Notes: generated from the sequence alone by a model not told the origin. A stretch of 64,000 nucleotides of DNA from Bacteroidota bacterium (GCA_026391675.1 JAPLDQ010000012.1:62001-126000); one strand, 5' to 3'; positions 1-7,869 are shown, counted from the first letter of the stretch. A program made the numbers and translations.

Positions 1-705
1 ATAATTGATCAGGTTGACTTTCTGCTCTTCATAAATCAGATATACTTTCTGGTCAACCCCTTCTGCCGGTTTCGACATGGATAAGGATATTTCGACAGGA
101 TGGTGTAATACTTTCTTTGCCAGTGAACGGATATTTCCTGCCATGGTAGCACTGAACATCAGGGTTTGCCTTTCTTTGGGCAGATGCGAAATTATAGACA
201 ATATATCGTCAACAAATCCCATATCCAGCATTTTATCGGCTTCATCCAACACAAGATGTTTGATTTTTTTGAAATTGATGTAGCCCATATTCAGATGTGA
301 CAGTAATTTACCCGGTGTGGCTACAATAATATCTGTTCCGTTTTTTAAGGCTTCTTTTTGCGATTCCCAGTCTTTCCCATCACCACCACCATATACTGCA
401 ATGGAACCAGCTGCTACAAAATAGGAAAAGCCCTGTATCTGTTGATCAATCTGTATGGCCAGTTCTCTGGTAGGCACTATTATTAAGGTATCTATGCTAT
501 GATCGGTTTTCCCGATCAACTTATCTAAAATTGGTAAAACAAAAGCTGCAGTTTTGCCGGTTCCTGTTTGCGCACAGGCAATCAAATCCTTGTTTTCGAG
601 TATTACAGGAATTACCTGCTCCTGAATGGGTGTAGCTGTTTCAAAGCCTAAATAAGATATGGCTTCCAGTATTTTTGGATCCAGCTTTAGTTCTGTAAAA
701 TTCAT
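1..705 (-). CDS. DEAD-box ATP-dependent RNA helicase, N-terminal 235 codons
   Basis: The gene runs off the left edge of the window, so only the first RecA-like domain and the start of the second are present. Visible motifs in order are the Q motif ending TPIQ (residues 25-28), motif I AQTGTGKT (45-52), motif Ia PTREL (79-82 region), TPGK (130-133), DEAD (154-157) and SAT (185-187). These define an SF2 RNA helicase that unwinds RNA using ATP, probably in ribosome assembly or mRNA decay, but the missing C-terminus prevents assignment to RhlE, CsdA or another subfamily. The start is the ATG at 703-705. The gene stands alone, with the toxin-antitoxin pair upstream on the same strand. Confidence 0.95.
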   Translation of the reverse strand, partial: MNFTELKLDPKILEAISYLGFETATPIQEQVIPVILENKDLIACAQTGTGKTAAFVLPILDKLIGKTDHSIDTLIIVPTRELAIQIDQQIQGFSYFVAAGSIAVYGGGDGKDWESQKEALKNGTDIIVATPGKLLSHLNMGYINFKKIKHLVLDEADKMLDMGFVDDILSIISHLPKERQTLMFSATMAGNIRSLAKKVLHHPVEISLSMSKPAEGVDQKVYLIYEEQKVNLINY

Positions 706-778
706 CTGTTTTTTGTAAATGATTTAATATTGCCGTTAGCATACTTCTTGTTTAGCATAAAAAAAAAGTTTAATATTA

Positions 779-1132
779 CTAAAATTGAGGGTTTTTATAC
801 TTTTTTATTTTTGTTGGTTTACGTGAAGCATGAATAATGCCAAGAATATGAATAACTTCGCCTTTGATCTTATAAATAATAATCCAGCTGAGGCAAACGG
901 CTTTTCTATAAATATGATTTTTTGTTGGTATTTCTAAACATTCTCGGAAAACATAAGGGTTTAATGCAATCTTATCAATAGTTTTAAAGATTGCATCTCC
1001 CACTTTTATTGCATTCATTGGTTGATGATTTATAAATGCAATAAAGCCTGTTATTTCCTCTATATTTCTGATAGCAGTAGCTGAGATCTCTACTTTGTAA
1101 GATTTTGCAATTGTTTCTTTTTTAGTTCCCAT
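779..1132 (-). CDS. RelE/ParE-family toxin
   Basis: This 117-residue basic protein has the layout of RelE/ParE toxins: an N-terminal helical pair (SATAIRNIEEI...), a central strand region with NPYVFRE, and a C-terminal sheet with YRKAVCLSWIIIYKI and ILGIIHASR. Family members either cut mRNA on the ribosome or poison gyrase; the sequence alone does not say which. Its ATG lies inside the end of the upstream antitoxin gene, a 43-base out-of-frame overlap that suggests translational coupling. The tail after IHASR is long and lysine-rich. The family call is firm; the biochemical activity is inferred. Confidence 0.85.
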   Translation of the reverse strand: MGTKKETIAKSYKVEISATAIRNIEEITGFIAFINHQPMNAIKVGDAIFKTIDKIALNPYVFRECLEIPTKNHIYRKAVCLSWIIIYKIKGEVIHILGIIHASRKPTKIKKYKNPQF

Positions 1133-1341
1133 TTGCTTTTTGCTTCAGTTAAACTAGTAAAAGTATCGTTTTCGGCATTATTAACCCACTTCTTAAAGTT
1201 TATAATGCTCATTTCTTCACCTTGTAAAGCATAAGAATCAATTGCATCATCTTTTACAATGCGTAACACCTTATTTAATTCCAGGTCTTGCAATAATTTC
1301 AATGCATTGTTGTTTTTAACTTCTATTGTAATTGTTCTCAT
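1090..1341 (-). CDS. Antitoxin of the adjacent RelE/ParE toxin
   Basis: This 83-residue acidic/basic mixed protein directly precedes and overlaps the toxin gene. Its N-terminal strand (MRTITIEVKNNNALKLLQDL) resembles the small antitoxins paired with RelE/ParE toxins in Bacteroidota, and its lysine-rich C-terminal helix (LTEAKSKWELKKKQ) would be the toxin-binding part. The gene comes first in the operon, as is usual for type II systems. A candidate -7 element TAACTTTG (minus strand, 1386-1379) lies about 40 bases upstream. Identification rests mostly on position, length and partner rather than on a diagnostic motif. Confidence 0.75.
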   Translation of the reverse strand: MRTITIEVKNNNALKLLQDLELNKVLRIVKDDAIDSYALQGEEMSIINFKKWVNNAENDTFTSLTEAKSKWELKKKQLQNLTK

Positions 1342-1378
1342 CTTATTTTAATTTTAGCTAAACAGAACATACTATCTG

Positions 1379-1386
1379 CAAAGTTA
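1379..1386 (-). promoter_or_regulatory. Candidate -7 element of the toxin-antitoxin operon
   Basis: The minus strand reads TAACTTTG, matching the Bacteroidota -7 consensus TAnnTTTG, 38 bases upstream of the antitoxin ATG. No good -33 TTTG was found at the expected distance. Confidence 0.4.
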
Positions 1387-1549
1387 AGCAAAATACTGAC
1401 TAATTATATTATAAAAAGCTATTTTTTCGGAAAGTTGGAATAAGTGCTATTAAAAAAACTAAGCAAAAGTTTGTTCTTTTATTTAATCATCCAATTTTAA
1501 GAAATTATTAATTTTCATACATATAATCGGACTTAGTAATTTATTTTCC

Positions 1550-1557
1550 TATTTTTG
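1550..1557 (+). promoter_or_regulatory. Candidate -7 element of the response-regulator gene
   Basis: TATTTTTG matches TAnnTTTG and lies 38 bases ahead of the ATG at 1595. The 253-base gap from 1342 to 1594 holds otherwise only AT-rich sequence. Confidence 0.45.
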
Positions 1558-1594
1558 TAAAGCTGTTGCGAATTAACGTTGCAAAGCATTTATT

Positions 1595-2278
1595 ATGAAA
1601 GCAGAAGATTTTATCCTGTTACTGGTTGATGATGAATCGGATATTTTGGAATTTTTAGGTTATAATCTGCGTAAGGAAGGCTATACGGTACATACCGCTG
1701 AAAATGGCAGGGAAGCCATTGAGAAGGCTAGTCATTTACATCCGCATTTAATTATTTTAGATGTAATGATGCCCAAAATGGATGGTATCGAAACTTGTGC
1801 TGAAATCAGAAAAAATCCCACACTTGCAAATACCCTGATTGTTTTTCTTACTGCCAGAGGTGAAGATTACTCACAGATAGCAGGTTTTGAAGCAGGTGCT
1901 GATGACTATATAACCAAACCCATCAAGCCAAAGATTATTATAAGTCGTGTAAAAGCATTGCTCCGCAGGTACCGCAATGACCAGCCTGTTGAAAACAGGC
2001 TTGAATTAAAGGATATCATCATTGACAAAGAGAGATACCTCGTCATAAAAGACGGTAAAGAAATTATATTGCCACGCAAGGAATTTGAATTGCTCTCCAT
2101 ATTATGTTCAAAACCCAATAAGGTGTTTACCAGGAGTGAAATATTTTCAAAAGTATGGGGCGATGATGTTATTGTAGGCGACAGAACCATAGATGTGCAC
2201 ATCAGACGAATCCGCGAAAAAATCGGAATCGAAAATTTAAATACGATTAAAGGTGTGGGGTATAAGTATGAAGAGTAG
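1595..2278 (+). CDS. OmpR/PhoB-family response regulator
   Basis: This 227-residue protein is a DNA-binding two-component response regulator. The receiver domain (about 5-125) has the acidic pair D12-D13, the phosphoacceptor D56 in LDVMMPKMDG, T86 and K108 in DDYITKPIKP. The C-terminal half is a winged-helix OmpR domain with the usual ending (RTIDVHIRRIREKIG...IKGVGYKYEE). The next gene on the same strand is a PhoR-like histidine kinase, 239 bases away and probably its partner. Because the window also holds a phosphate operon with an 11-base phased repeat, of the kind that tandem OmpR-family regulators bind, this protein is a plausible PhoB. That link is an inference. Confidence 0.95.
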   Translation: MKAEDFILLLVDDESDILEFLGYNLRKEGYTVHTAENGREAIEKASHLHPHLIILDVMMPKMDGIETCAEIRKNPTLANTLIVFLTARGEDYSQIAGFEAGADDYITKPIKPKIIISRVKALLRRYRNDQPVENRLELKDIIIDKERYLVIKDGKEIILPRKEFELLSILCSKPNKVFTRSEIFSKVWGDDVIVGDRTIDVHIRRIREKIGIENLNTIKGVGYKYEE

Positions 2279-2310
2279 GCAATAGGAATTAGGAATTAGG
2301 CAATAGGGTG
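2279..2310 (+). repeat. Short degenerate tandem repeat after the response regulator
   Basis: Words such as GGAATTAGG and GCAATAGG are repeated immediately after the stop codon. It is one of several degenerate short repeats in the intergenic gaps of this window. Confidence 0.6.
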
Positions 2311-2362
2311 TGGAAAGTGACAATTTAAATGTATTTTATTTATATTACGCTGAGTTTTCTTT

Positions 2363-2449
2363 TTGTCATTCCGAGCCTTAGCAAGGAATCTCAATGAAAT
2401 AAAAAATACATATTATATGAGATGCTTCACTCCGTTCAGCATGACAAAA
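2363..2449. repeat. REP-like inverted pair between regulator and kinase genes
   Basis: The left arm reads TTGTCATTCCGAGC then CAAGGAATCTC. The right arm, read on the other strand, is TTTGTCATGCTGAACGG then AAGCATCTC. The arms share the frame TGTCATnCnGA...AnGnATCTC and are separated by an AT-rich spacer. The arrangement resembles dispersed intergenic palindromes seen in Bacteroidota and other genomes. It could fold in mRNA as a cruciform-like hairpin between the two genes. Confidence 0.65.
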
Positions 2450-2462
2450 CAATAAATAGCAC

Positions 2463-2515
2463 AACAAACTTTATAACTTTACAAACTTTAAGAACTTTAT
2501 AAACTTGACAAACTC
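2463..2515 (+). repeat. Degenerate AACTTTA-type tandem repeat ahead of the kinase start
   Basis: Words AACTTTATAA, CTTTACAAA, AACTTTAAG, AACTTTATAA and ACTTGACAAA follow one another up to the ATG at 2518. No ordinary ribosome-binding site is visible between the repeat and the start. Confidence 0.6.
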
Positions 2516-2517
2516 AA

Positions 2518-3567
2518 ATGTATAATTCAAATCCAAAAAAAATCGCCCTTAACAATGCTGTTTTTATAGCCTTGTTTTTCCTGCTGATGTATGCTTTAAT
2601 TACTATACTATTGGGTCAATTTCATTTACTTAGCCTATTATTGCTGACGGCTGGAATATTTGTCTTTTCGTTTATCATCATCAATTATTCCGTTGAAAAA
2701 TTCATCTATCAGAAAATCAGAATCATCTATAAAAATATTCATAATATTAAAGTCTCCAAGAAGACATTTCTGGAACAAATGAAGGAAACACCCGATTTAT
2801 TGGAGAATGTAAATCAGGATGTACTGGATTGGGTTGTTAATAAGAGCAAAGAAGTGGAAGACCTCAAAAAACTTGAGATTTACCGGAAAGAATACATTGG
2901 TAATGTTTCGCATGAGCTGAAAACACCTGTTTTTAATATTCAGGGCTATATTTCGACCTTGCTGGAAGGAGGTATGGAAGATGCTGCCATCAATAAAGAA
3001 TACCTGGAGCGCTCAGAAAAAAATGTAAACAGAATGATCAGTATTTTACATGATCTTGAAGAAATATCACGGCTGGAAACCGGAGAACTAAAACTGCACT
3101 ATACCCACTTTGATATCATCGCACTGGTTAAGGAAGTGTTTGAACACCTTCACATAAAAGCTGAGCAGAAAAACATCATCTTAAAGATAGCCCCTACTGA
3201 CGAAAAGCAGAAAATTGTGGAAGCCGACAGGGAACGTATCCGTCAGGTGCTGATAAATCTGATTGAAAATTCGCTCAAGTATTCCAAAGATGAAAATGCT
3301 TCAACCAAAGTGAGTTTTTACGATATGGATAAGCTCATGCTGATAGAAGTGGCTGATAATGGCATAGGTGTCAGCGAAGCCGATATACCCCGTTTATTTG
3401 AACGTTTCTACCGTACCGATAAGGGCAGGGCCCGCACCGAAGGCGGCACAGGACTGGGCTTATCCATTGTAAAACACATCATTGAAGCCCACCAGCAAAC
3501 CATTAACGTAAGAAGTACATTAGGCGTAGGGACTACATTTGGGTTTACACTGCAAAAAGGGGGATAG
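2518..3567 (+). CDS. PhoR-like sensor histidine kinase
   Basis: This 349-residue inner-membrane kinase phosphorylates a response regulator. Two membrane segments sit at about 13-32 and 37-57 with almost no extracytoplasmic loop. A linker follows, then the H box with phosphoacceptor H132 in NVSHELKTP. The ATP-binding domain has an N box at 243-255 (NLIENSLKYSK), DNGIG at 280-284 and GGTGLGLS at 309-316. The tiny periplasmic loop argues that it senses through its membrane part or through partners, as PhoR does with the Pst transporter and PhoU. It follows the response regulator, although the 239-base gap is unusually wide for a two-component operon. Confidence 0.93.
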   Translation: MYNSNPKKIALNNAVFIALFFLLMYALITILLGQFHLLSLLLLTAGIFVFSFIIINYSVEKFIYQKIRIIYKNIHNIKVSKKTFLEQMKETPDLLENVNQDVLDWVVNKSKEVEDLKKLEIYRKEYIGNVSHELKTPVFNIQGYISTLLEGGMEDAAINKEYLERSEKNVNRMISILHDLEEISRLETGELKLHYTHFDIIALVKEVFEHLHIKAEQKNIILKIAPTDEKQKIVEADRERIRQVLINLIENSLKYSKDENASTKVSFYDMDKLMLIEVADNGIGVSEADIPRLFERFYRTDKGRARTEGGTGLGLSIVKHIIEAHQQTINVRSTLGVGTTFGFTLQKGG

Positions 3568-3614
3568 GAGTTTAGACTGTTAGGCTGAGAATAGTGGAAA
3601 TTTTAATTTCTTGT

Positions 3615-3644
3615 CTTTTATTGGTAAAATAATTCGTAGTTTTG
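3615..3644 (+). promoter_or_regulatory. Promoter-like 30-base repeat, copy 1
   Basis: Reads CTTTTATTGG...AATTCGTAGTTTTG and ends in TAGTTTTG, a TAnnTTTG match. It agrees at 28 of 30 positions with a second copy at 4667-4696. It lies 86 bases before the start at 3730. Confidence 0.55.
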
Positions 3645-3729
3645 TTAAAGATTATAAGGATTATTCTATCACAAAGGCAAAATTTCATCATAATAGTAAA
3701 TATCTGAGAATCAAGTTTCCGCTACATTA

Positions 3730-4125
3730 ATGAAAAAAGCAATTTACATTTTGGTTCTAGCATTTTATGCTTTGGGTACTTTGTTTTTACCTTTGGGCGA
3801 TTTTTCTTTATTACAAGACTTACCTCAAATGTATCAGCATTGCAAAACAACAGAGGATAAGGATATGACAGCTATAGATTTCATTACCGACCATTTAATA
3901 AATATTGATAGTATTTTTGATAAACACGAAAATGGAGATGATCAAAAACCCCATATTCCGGTTCAATATCATTCACAGCAATTACAAACAATTTATTTAA
4001 TACAAGTTTTTGAAATTCCTGACGCTAATCCTATAGTATTAAATAATAAATTTCCTGATTATTCAGAAATAATTTATTTATCAGATTATATATTTAAAAT
4101 ATTCAGACCGCCTGTAATTGCTTGA
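3730..4125 (+). CDS. Small exported protein of unknown function, resembling metal-operon proteins
   Basis: The 131-residue product has an N-terminal hydrophobic segment (AIYILVLAFYALGTLFLPLG). After it come an acidic central part (DLPQMYQHC, FITDHLINIDSIFDKHE, QKPHIPVQYH) and the ending LSDYIFKIFRPPVIA. Short Bacteroidota proteins with this QKPH-P-Q and FRPP pattern are, from memory, often encoded beside heavy-metal efflux or TonB-receptor genes. No such gene is next to it here. A lone cysteine (C39) and several histidines could bind a metal, but that is speculation. The promoter-like repeat upstream supports expression as its own unit. Confidence 0.6.
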   Translation: MKKAIYILVLAFYALGTLFLPLGDFSLLQDLPQMYQHCKTTEDKDMTAIDFITDHLINIDSIFDKHENGDDQKPHIPVQYHSQQLQTIYLIQVFEIPDANPIVLNNKFPDYSEIIYLSDYIFKIFRPPVIA

Positions 4126-4188
4126 TTACTAAACAATCAATTTAAAGTGAAATTTTAAAATAATTAATGAAATTTAAATGAAAAAAAA

Positions 4189-4614
4189 ATGAAAAAAATA
4201 ATTTTCGTTGCTATGCTTATTTTATTAAACTTAGCAACAAGCTTTGCGCAAAGCAAAGCACCGGCTGCTGTAATATCAGCTTTTAAACAAAAATTCCCAA
4301 CAGCCACTAAAGTAAGCTGGGGAAAAGAAAATGCCAAAGAGTGGGAAGCAGAGTTTACATTAGATGGAAATAAAGTTTCTGCAAACTTTAACCTTGAAGG
4401 TGTTTGGCTGGAGACCGAAATGGAAATTCCTGTTTCAAAGTTACCAAAAGCTGTTGCTGATGCAATACAAAAGCAATACCCTAATTGGAAAATTACCGAA
4501 GCCAATAAAACCGAAACCGCTAAAAACGGATGGATTTACGAAGCAGATATTAAATCAGGTAAACAAAAGAAGGAAGTTGTTTTTAAAGAAGACGGAACAA
4601 GTGTTGTAAAGTAA
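4189..4614 (+). CDS. Secreted PepSY-like protein (DUF2874 type)
   Basis: This 141-residue protein starts with a clear signal peptide ending near SFAQSKA. Two similar halves follow, each with the pattern 'hydrophobic-helix, QKFPTATKVSWGKE / QKQYPNWKITEANK, then a charged beta-hairpin'. That two-repeat layout is typical of periplasmic PepSY-like (DUF2874) proteins of Bacteroidota, whose function is poorly known. The coding strand is very rich in AAA/GAA codons. A strong hairpin terminator follows 8 bases after the stop, so it probably forms a single-gene unit. Confidence 0.8.
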   Translation: MKKIIFVAMLILLNLATSFAQSKAPAAVISAFKQKFPTATKVSWGKENAKEWEAEFTLDGNKVSANFNLEGVWLETEMEIPVSKLPKAVADAIQKQYPNWKITEANKTETAKNGWIYEADIKSGKQKKEVVFKEDGTSVVK

Positions 4615-4621
4615 ATACCCA

Positions 4622-4656
4622 AAAAGGAGTCCTGAGATTAAGGGCTCCTTTTTTTT
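4622..4656 (+). terminator. Rho-independent terminator after the PepSY-like gene
   Basis: AAGGAGTCCT pairs with AGGGCTCCTT (one G-U pair) around an 8-base loop and runs into eight T residues. Confidence 0.85.
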
Positions 4657-4666
4657 GAATTCTATC

Positions 4667-4696
4667 CTTTTATTGATAAAATAATTCGTAGATTTG
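4667..4696 (+). promoter_or_regulatory. Promoter-like 30-base repeat, copy 2
   Basis: Reads CTTTTATTGA...AATTCGTAGATTTG and ends in TAGATTTG, a TAnnTTTG match 25 bases before the methyltransferase ATG. Only two positions differ from copy 1 at 3615-3644. Confidence 0.6.
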
Positions 4697-4721
4697 AAGA
4701 ATAATCCTGATACGAAAACAA

Positions 4722-7091
4722 ATGAACCTTTACCAGAAATTACAGCAGGCAAAAAGCGAAGAAGACGTAAAAGATGCCTATATCAAGGCACTTGGATTAA
4801 AGGGATATTCAAAAAATTTAATTGACATACAAACCAAAGAAATCTGGTTTGAAGCAAAGGACAGCGGGAAAAATTCCACCTATGCCATGTTTACCCAGCT
4901 GATGCATTATGTACAGCAGGCCTTGAACAAAGGTGAATATGTACCACCATTTCTGGCTGTAATTGATACCCAAAAGGCAGCCATCATGAAAAGTACCGAT
5001 GTCCTCTCCTTTTTGGAAAAGAAAACCATTAAATGGGGCAAAAATGCCAGCAATTATACTCCCGAAGCACTGGATGCCATTTCTGCCCATATCGGCACTC
5101 ACTTTGTAAGTTTTAAAATAGAAACTCACGAAGAGGAATTTATCAATACCATTAAAAATGCCATTAAAAACGGAGATATTATCCGTACGCAAATTACGCC
5201 CGACAACCTGAAACAGGTATTCGACAAATGGGTGCAAATGATAGGCCGTGAAATTAAAGGGGTTGCCGAAGAAGATTATGCCCTCTTGTTTTTTGCTGAT
5301 ATCATGCACGATGGCACGGTTTCTACCCACGAAAACCTGCCTGCTGAGTTGATGCACAAAAACAATGCCCCTGTTTTCCTATTGGCCGGCAAGGTTTACG
5401 AACTGAGCAACAAAGAAGGATACCGCCAGTTCTGGGCCATTTACCACAAACCACCCAAGGCGGAATACCGCGATTACCTGCTGGAACGCCGCGACAGCTT
5501 AATCCCGCTTGACGAAAGAAGTTTTAAAGGGGCGTATTATACACCCCTTGCCGTTGTGGATAAAGCTTACGATAAGTTAGCCGAAACGCTGGGCAACAAC
5601 TGGCAGAAAGAATACATTGTATGGGATATGTGCTGCGGTGTGGGCAATCTGGAAGTTAAACACAGCAATCCCCGCAATATTTATATGAGTACCCTCGACC
5701 AGGCCGATGTAGATGTAATGAAAGCCACCAAAACCTGCGTTGCTGCCGAACGCTTCCAGTACGATTACCTCAACGATGACATAACTGACTTTGGTGAAAT
5801 AGATTATTCGCTTACCAATAAAGTTCCGGAAGGCTTACGCAAAGCCATAGCCGACAATAAGAAGATTTTGGTGCTGATAAATCCACCTTATGCAGAAGTC
5901 AGCACTAGCATTGATAGTGAAAATAAAACTGGAGTTTCTGCAACACAATTGTCAAAAATGATGAACAATTATGGCTATGCTAAACGAGAGTTATTTACTC
6001 AATTTATGGCACGTGTTAAAAAAGAAATTCCATCCGCTACACTTGCAATGTTTAGCACTTTAAAATATATCAATGCACCAAATTTTGAGCAATTTAGGAA
6101 TTTATGGTATGCAACATATTTAGGTGGTTTTGTAGTTCATAATAGAGCTTTTGATGGATTAAATGGTAACTTTCCAATTGGATTTTTAGTATGGTCAACA
6201 AATAATCTTAAAAAACAAACTACAATTAAAGAAGTATTAACTGAAGTGTTTGATAAAAATGTCAAACCTATTGGTGAGAAAACTTATTACAATTTACCTA
6301 ATAGTGAACACTTAAACTCATGGATACCAAGACTAACTACAGATTGTAATAATATACCGTTAAAAAATGCAATTCACCCTCAAATTGCTAAAGCAAAAGT
6401 AATTGCATGGGTTGAAAATGCCATTGGTTATTTACTATGCAAAGGTGGAGATGTACAAAATGCTAATCAAACAGGCTTGTTATCTTCTGTCTATAGCAAT
6501 GGTTGTGGATTTTATGTCACTAGAATCAATCTCTGGCAAGCAGCTATTGTTTTCACAGTCCGCCGTGTTATAAAACAAATCTGGCTTAACGACCGCGACC
6601 AATTCTTACAACCCACTGAACCACTCACCGATGAGTTTAAAAATGATTGTTTAATATGGATGTTGTTTAATGGCAGCAACCTAACCGCGAGTGCCAATGA
6701 GTTGGAATGGAATGTTAAAAGTTGGTCTATCGTAAATCATTTTATTCCTTATACCGAGGAAGAAGTTGGGGCCAACGGGCGTTTTGAATCAGATTTTATG
6801 GTGAATTATCTGGCAGATAAAATTTTATCGGATGAAGCCACAGCAGTGCTCAATGCAGGCAAAGTATTGTGGCAGGCTTATTTTCAGCATACCGATGTAA
6901 GGACTGTAAGGGATGAGTTAAAGCTCAACCGCCCTGATGTGGGCTGGTATCAGATAAGGAAAGCCCTGCAGGCACGAAATGCAAGCGGAGATTTTCCACC
7001 TGTAAGCTTTAAACAGTTTGAAGAAACATATAAATCCTTAACCGAAAAATTAGAACCTCAGGTGTATGAGCTGGGTTTTTTAAAAAGATAA
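4722..7091 (+). CDS. Type IIG-like DNA methyltransferase/nuclease (N6-adenine, NPPY class)
   Basis: The 789-residue protein has the features of a one-chain restriction-modification enzyme. Near the N-terminus, D35...E44-A-K46 fits a PD-(D/E)xK nuclease core. YYTPLAVVD (272-280) is the methyltransferase entry motif, DMCCGVGN (302-309) the SAM-binding motif I, and NPPY (387-390) the catalytic motif of adenine-N6 enzymes. Residues from about 392 to 610 would carry the DNA-target recognition part and are encoded by far AT-richer DNA than the rest. No separate endonuclease, specificity subunit or BREX gene is adjacent. At 789 residues it is shorter than many Type IIG enzymes, so it might act as a methylase only. 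Confidence 0.85.
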   Translation: MNLYQKLQQAKSEEDVKDAYIKALGLKGYSKNLIDIQTKEIWFEAKDSGKNSTYAMFTQLMHYVQQALNKGEYVPPFLAVIDTQKAAIMKSTDVLSFLEKKTIKWGKNASNYTPEALDAISAHIGTHFVSFKIETHEEEFINTIKNAIKNGDIIRTQITPDNLKQVFDKWVQMIGREIKGVAEEDYALLFFADIMHDGTVSTHENLPAELMHKNNAPVFLLAGKVYELSNKEGYRQFWAIYHKPPKAEYRDYLLERRDSLIPLDERSFKGAYYTPLAVVDKAYDKLAETLGNNWQKEYIVWDMCCGVGNLEVKHSNPRNIYMSTLDQADVDVMKATKTCVAAERFQYDYLNDDITDFGEIDYSLTNKVPEGLRKAIADNKKILVLINPPYAEVSTSIDSENKTGVSATQLSKMMNNYGYAKRELFTQFMARVKKEIPSATLAMFSTLKYINAPNFEQFRNLWYATYLGGFVVHNRAFDGLNGNFPIGFLVWSTNNLKKQTTIKEVLTEVFDKNVKPIGEKTYYNLPNSEHLNSWIPRLTTDCNNIPLKNAIHPQIAKAKVIAWVENAIGYLLCKGGDVQNANQTGLLSSVYSNGCGFYVTRINLWQAAIVFTVRRVIKQIWLNDRDQFLQPTEPLTDEFKNDCLIWMLFNGSNLTASANELEWNVKSWSIVNHFIPYTEEEVGANGRFESDFMVNYLADKILSDEATAVLNAGKVLWQAYFQHTDVRTVRDELKLNRPDVGWYQIRKALQARNASGDFPPVSFKQFEETYKSLTEKLEPQVYELGFLKR
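5890..6560 (+). other. AT-rich segment inside the methyltransferase gene
   Basis: Sampled 60-base lines before it (5401, 5641) contain 30 and 27 G+C, and a line after it (6721) contains 27. Lines within it (6061, 6181, 6241) contain 15, 13 and 17. The change starts right after the NPPY codons and covers the expected target-recognition region. Confidence 0.75.
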
Positions 7092-7125
7092 ACTATTTTG
7101 AGAATATTTGGAGTTAGAATAACTT

Positions 7126-7181
7126 CTAAAATCAAAAATCGTTAATCGTTGTTCTAAAATCAAAAAAAATAGCGATTAACG
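7126..7181. repeat. Inverted repeat with duplicated flank downstream of the methyltransferase
   Basis: CGTTAATCG (7140-7148) faces CGATTAACG (7173-7181), a perfect 9-base stem. TTCTAAAATCAAAAA occurs in front of each arm. It lies between convergent genes, and degenerate CCAAATCA-type words follow up to 7243. Confidence 0.6.
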
Positions 7182-7248
7182 AATGAAGAAGTAAAAAGAC
7201 ATTAAAAATCGCCAATTCACCAAATCACCAAATCGCCAAATAAATTTG

Positions 7249-7869
7249 TTATTGTTTAATTATCTGAAGCAATACAGACAATATATACTCCACCCCTATT
7301 GCTATTACAATAAAACCGATAATTCTGGATAAAGCATTTAATCCCGAAGCACCTAAGAATTTCAAAATGATATCAGCACTTTTAAGAATAAAATAAATGA
7401 TGATTGAAGTCGCTATTAAAGCAGCAACCAATATTGAAACATCAGCAATATTGGTATATTCCTGATTATAGGTAATTAATAACGAAATTGTTCCGGGGCC
7501 GGCCAGCATGGGAATAGCCAGAGGTGTTAAACTGATGTCGGAACGTTTCTGAGCATCATCACTTACCGATTTTTTCATTCCTTTATGCTCATTAAATCTG
7601 CCGGTCAGCAAGGCAAAACCTGAAGCTGCAATTATCATTCCTCCGGCTATTTTCAGGGATTGTATGCTGATACCGAAGAAAGTCAGCAGGTATTTTCCCA
7701 AAAAGAAAGATACCAGTAATATCATCAGCACATTTATAGATGTGTAAAGGGCAATGTTTTTAATCTGCTTTTTGTTCTTTCCCTGCGTCAGGCTTAAAAA
7801 AACAGGAACAGTACCCAATGGGTTCATGATAGAAAAAAGTGCTGCTGATATTACAAGAAATAAGTTCAT
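7249..7869 (-). CDS. MarC-family integral membrane protein
   Basis: This 206-residue protein has six predicted hydrophobic segments and the MarC (UPF0056) pattern: an N-terminal SIMNPLGTVPVFLSLTQG and a central LAIPMLAGPGTISLLI. The family was once linked to multiple antibiotic resistance, but its transport role is not established. The ATG is 6 bases after the phoU stop, which makes it the last gene of the phosphate operon. That placement suggests co-expression under phosphate limitation; a direct role in phosphate handling is only inferred. Confidence 0.9.
   Translation of the reverse strand: MNLFLVISAALFSIMNPLGTVPVFLSLTQGKNKKQIKNIALYTSINVLMILLVSFFLGKYLLTFFGISIQSLKIAGGMIIAASGFALLTGRFNEHKGMKKSVSDDAQKRSDISLTPLAIPMLAGPGTISLLITYNQEYTNIADVSILVAALIATSIIIYFILKSADIILKFLGASGLNALSRIIGFIVIAIGVEYILSVLLQIIKQ

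Noticed and set aside
1497-1512. TTAAG and TTAAT 11 bases apart upstream of the response regulator, as a second Pho box
   Set aside because: Only two imperfect units in very AT-rich DNA, and oriented opposite to the porin promoter copy; chance is likely.
4142-4179. TTAAA/TTAAT words ahead of the PepSY-like gene as phased repeats
   Set aside because: The spacings are 13, 9 and 10 bases, not 11, in AT-only sequence.
4364-4609. 81-codon frame within the PepSY-like gene
   Set aside because: Frame-shifted shadow of a conserved gene whose two-repeat structure is intact.
4722-7091. BREX PglX or a phage-defence island
   Set aside because: The protein is too short for PglX and no brx, pgl, helicase or nuclease partner genes flank it.
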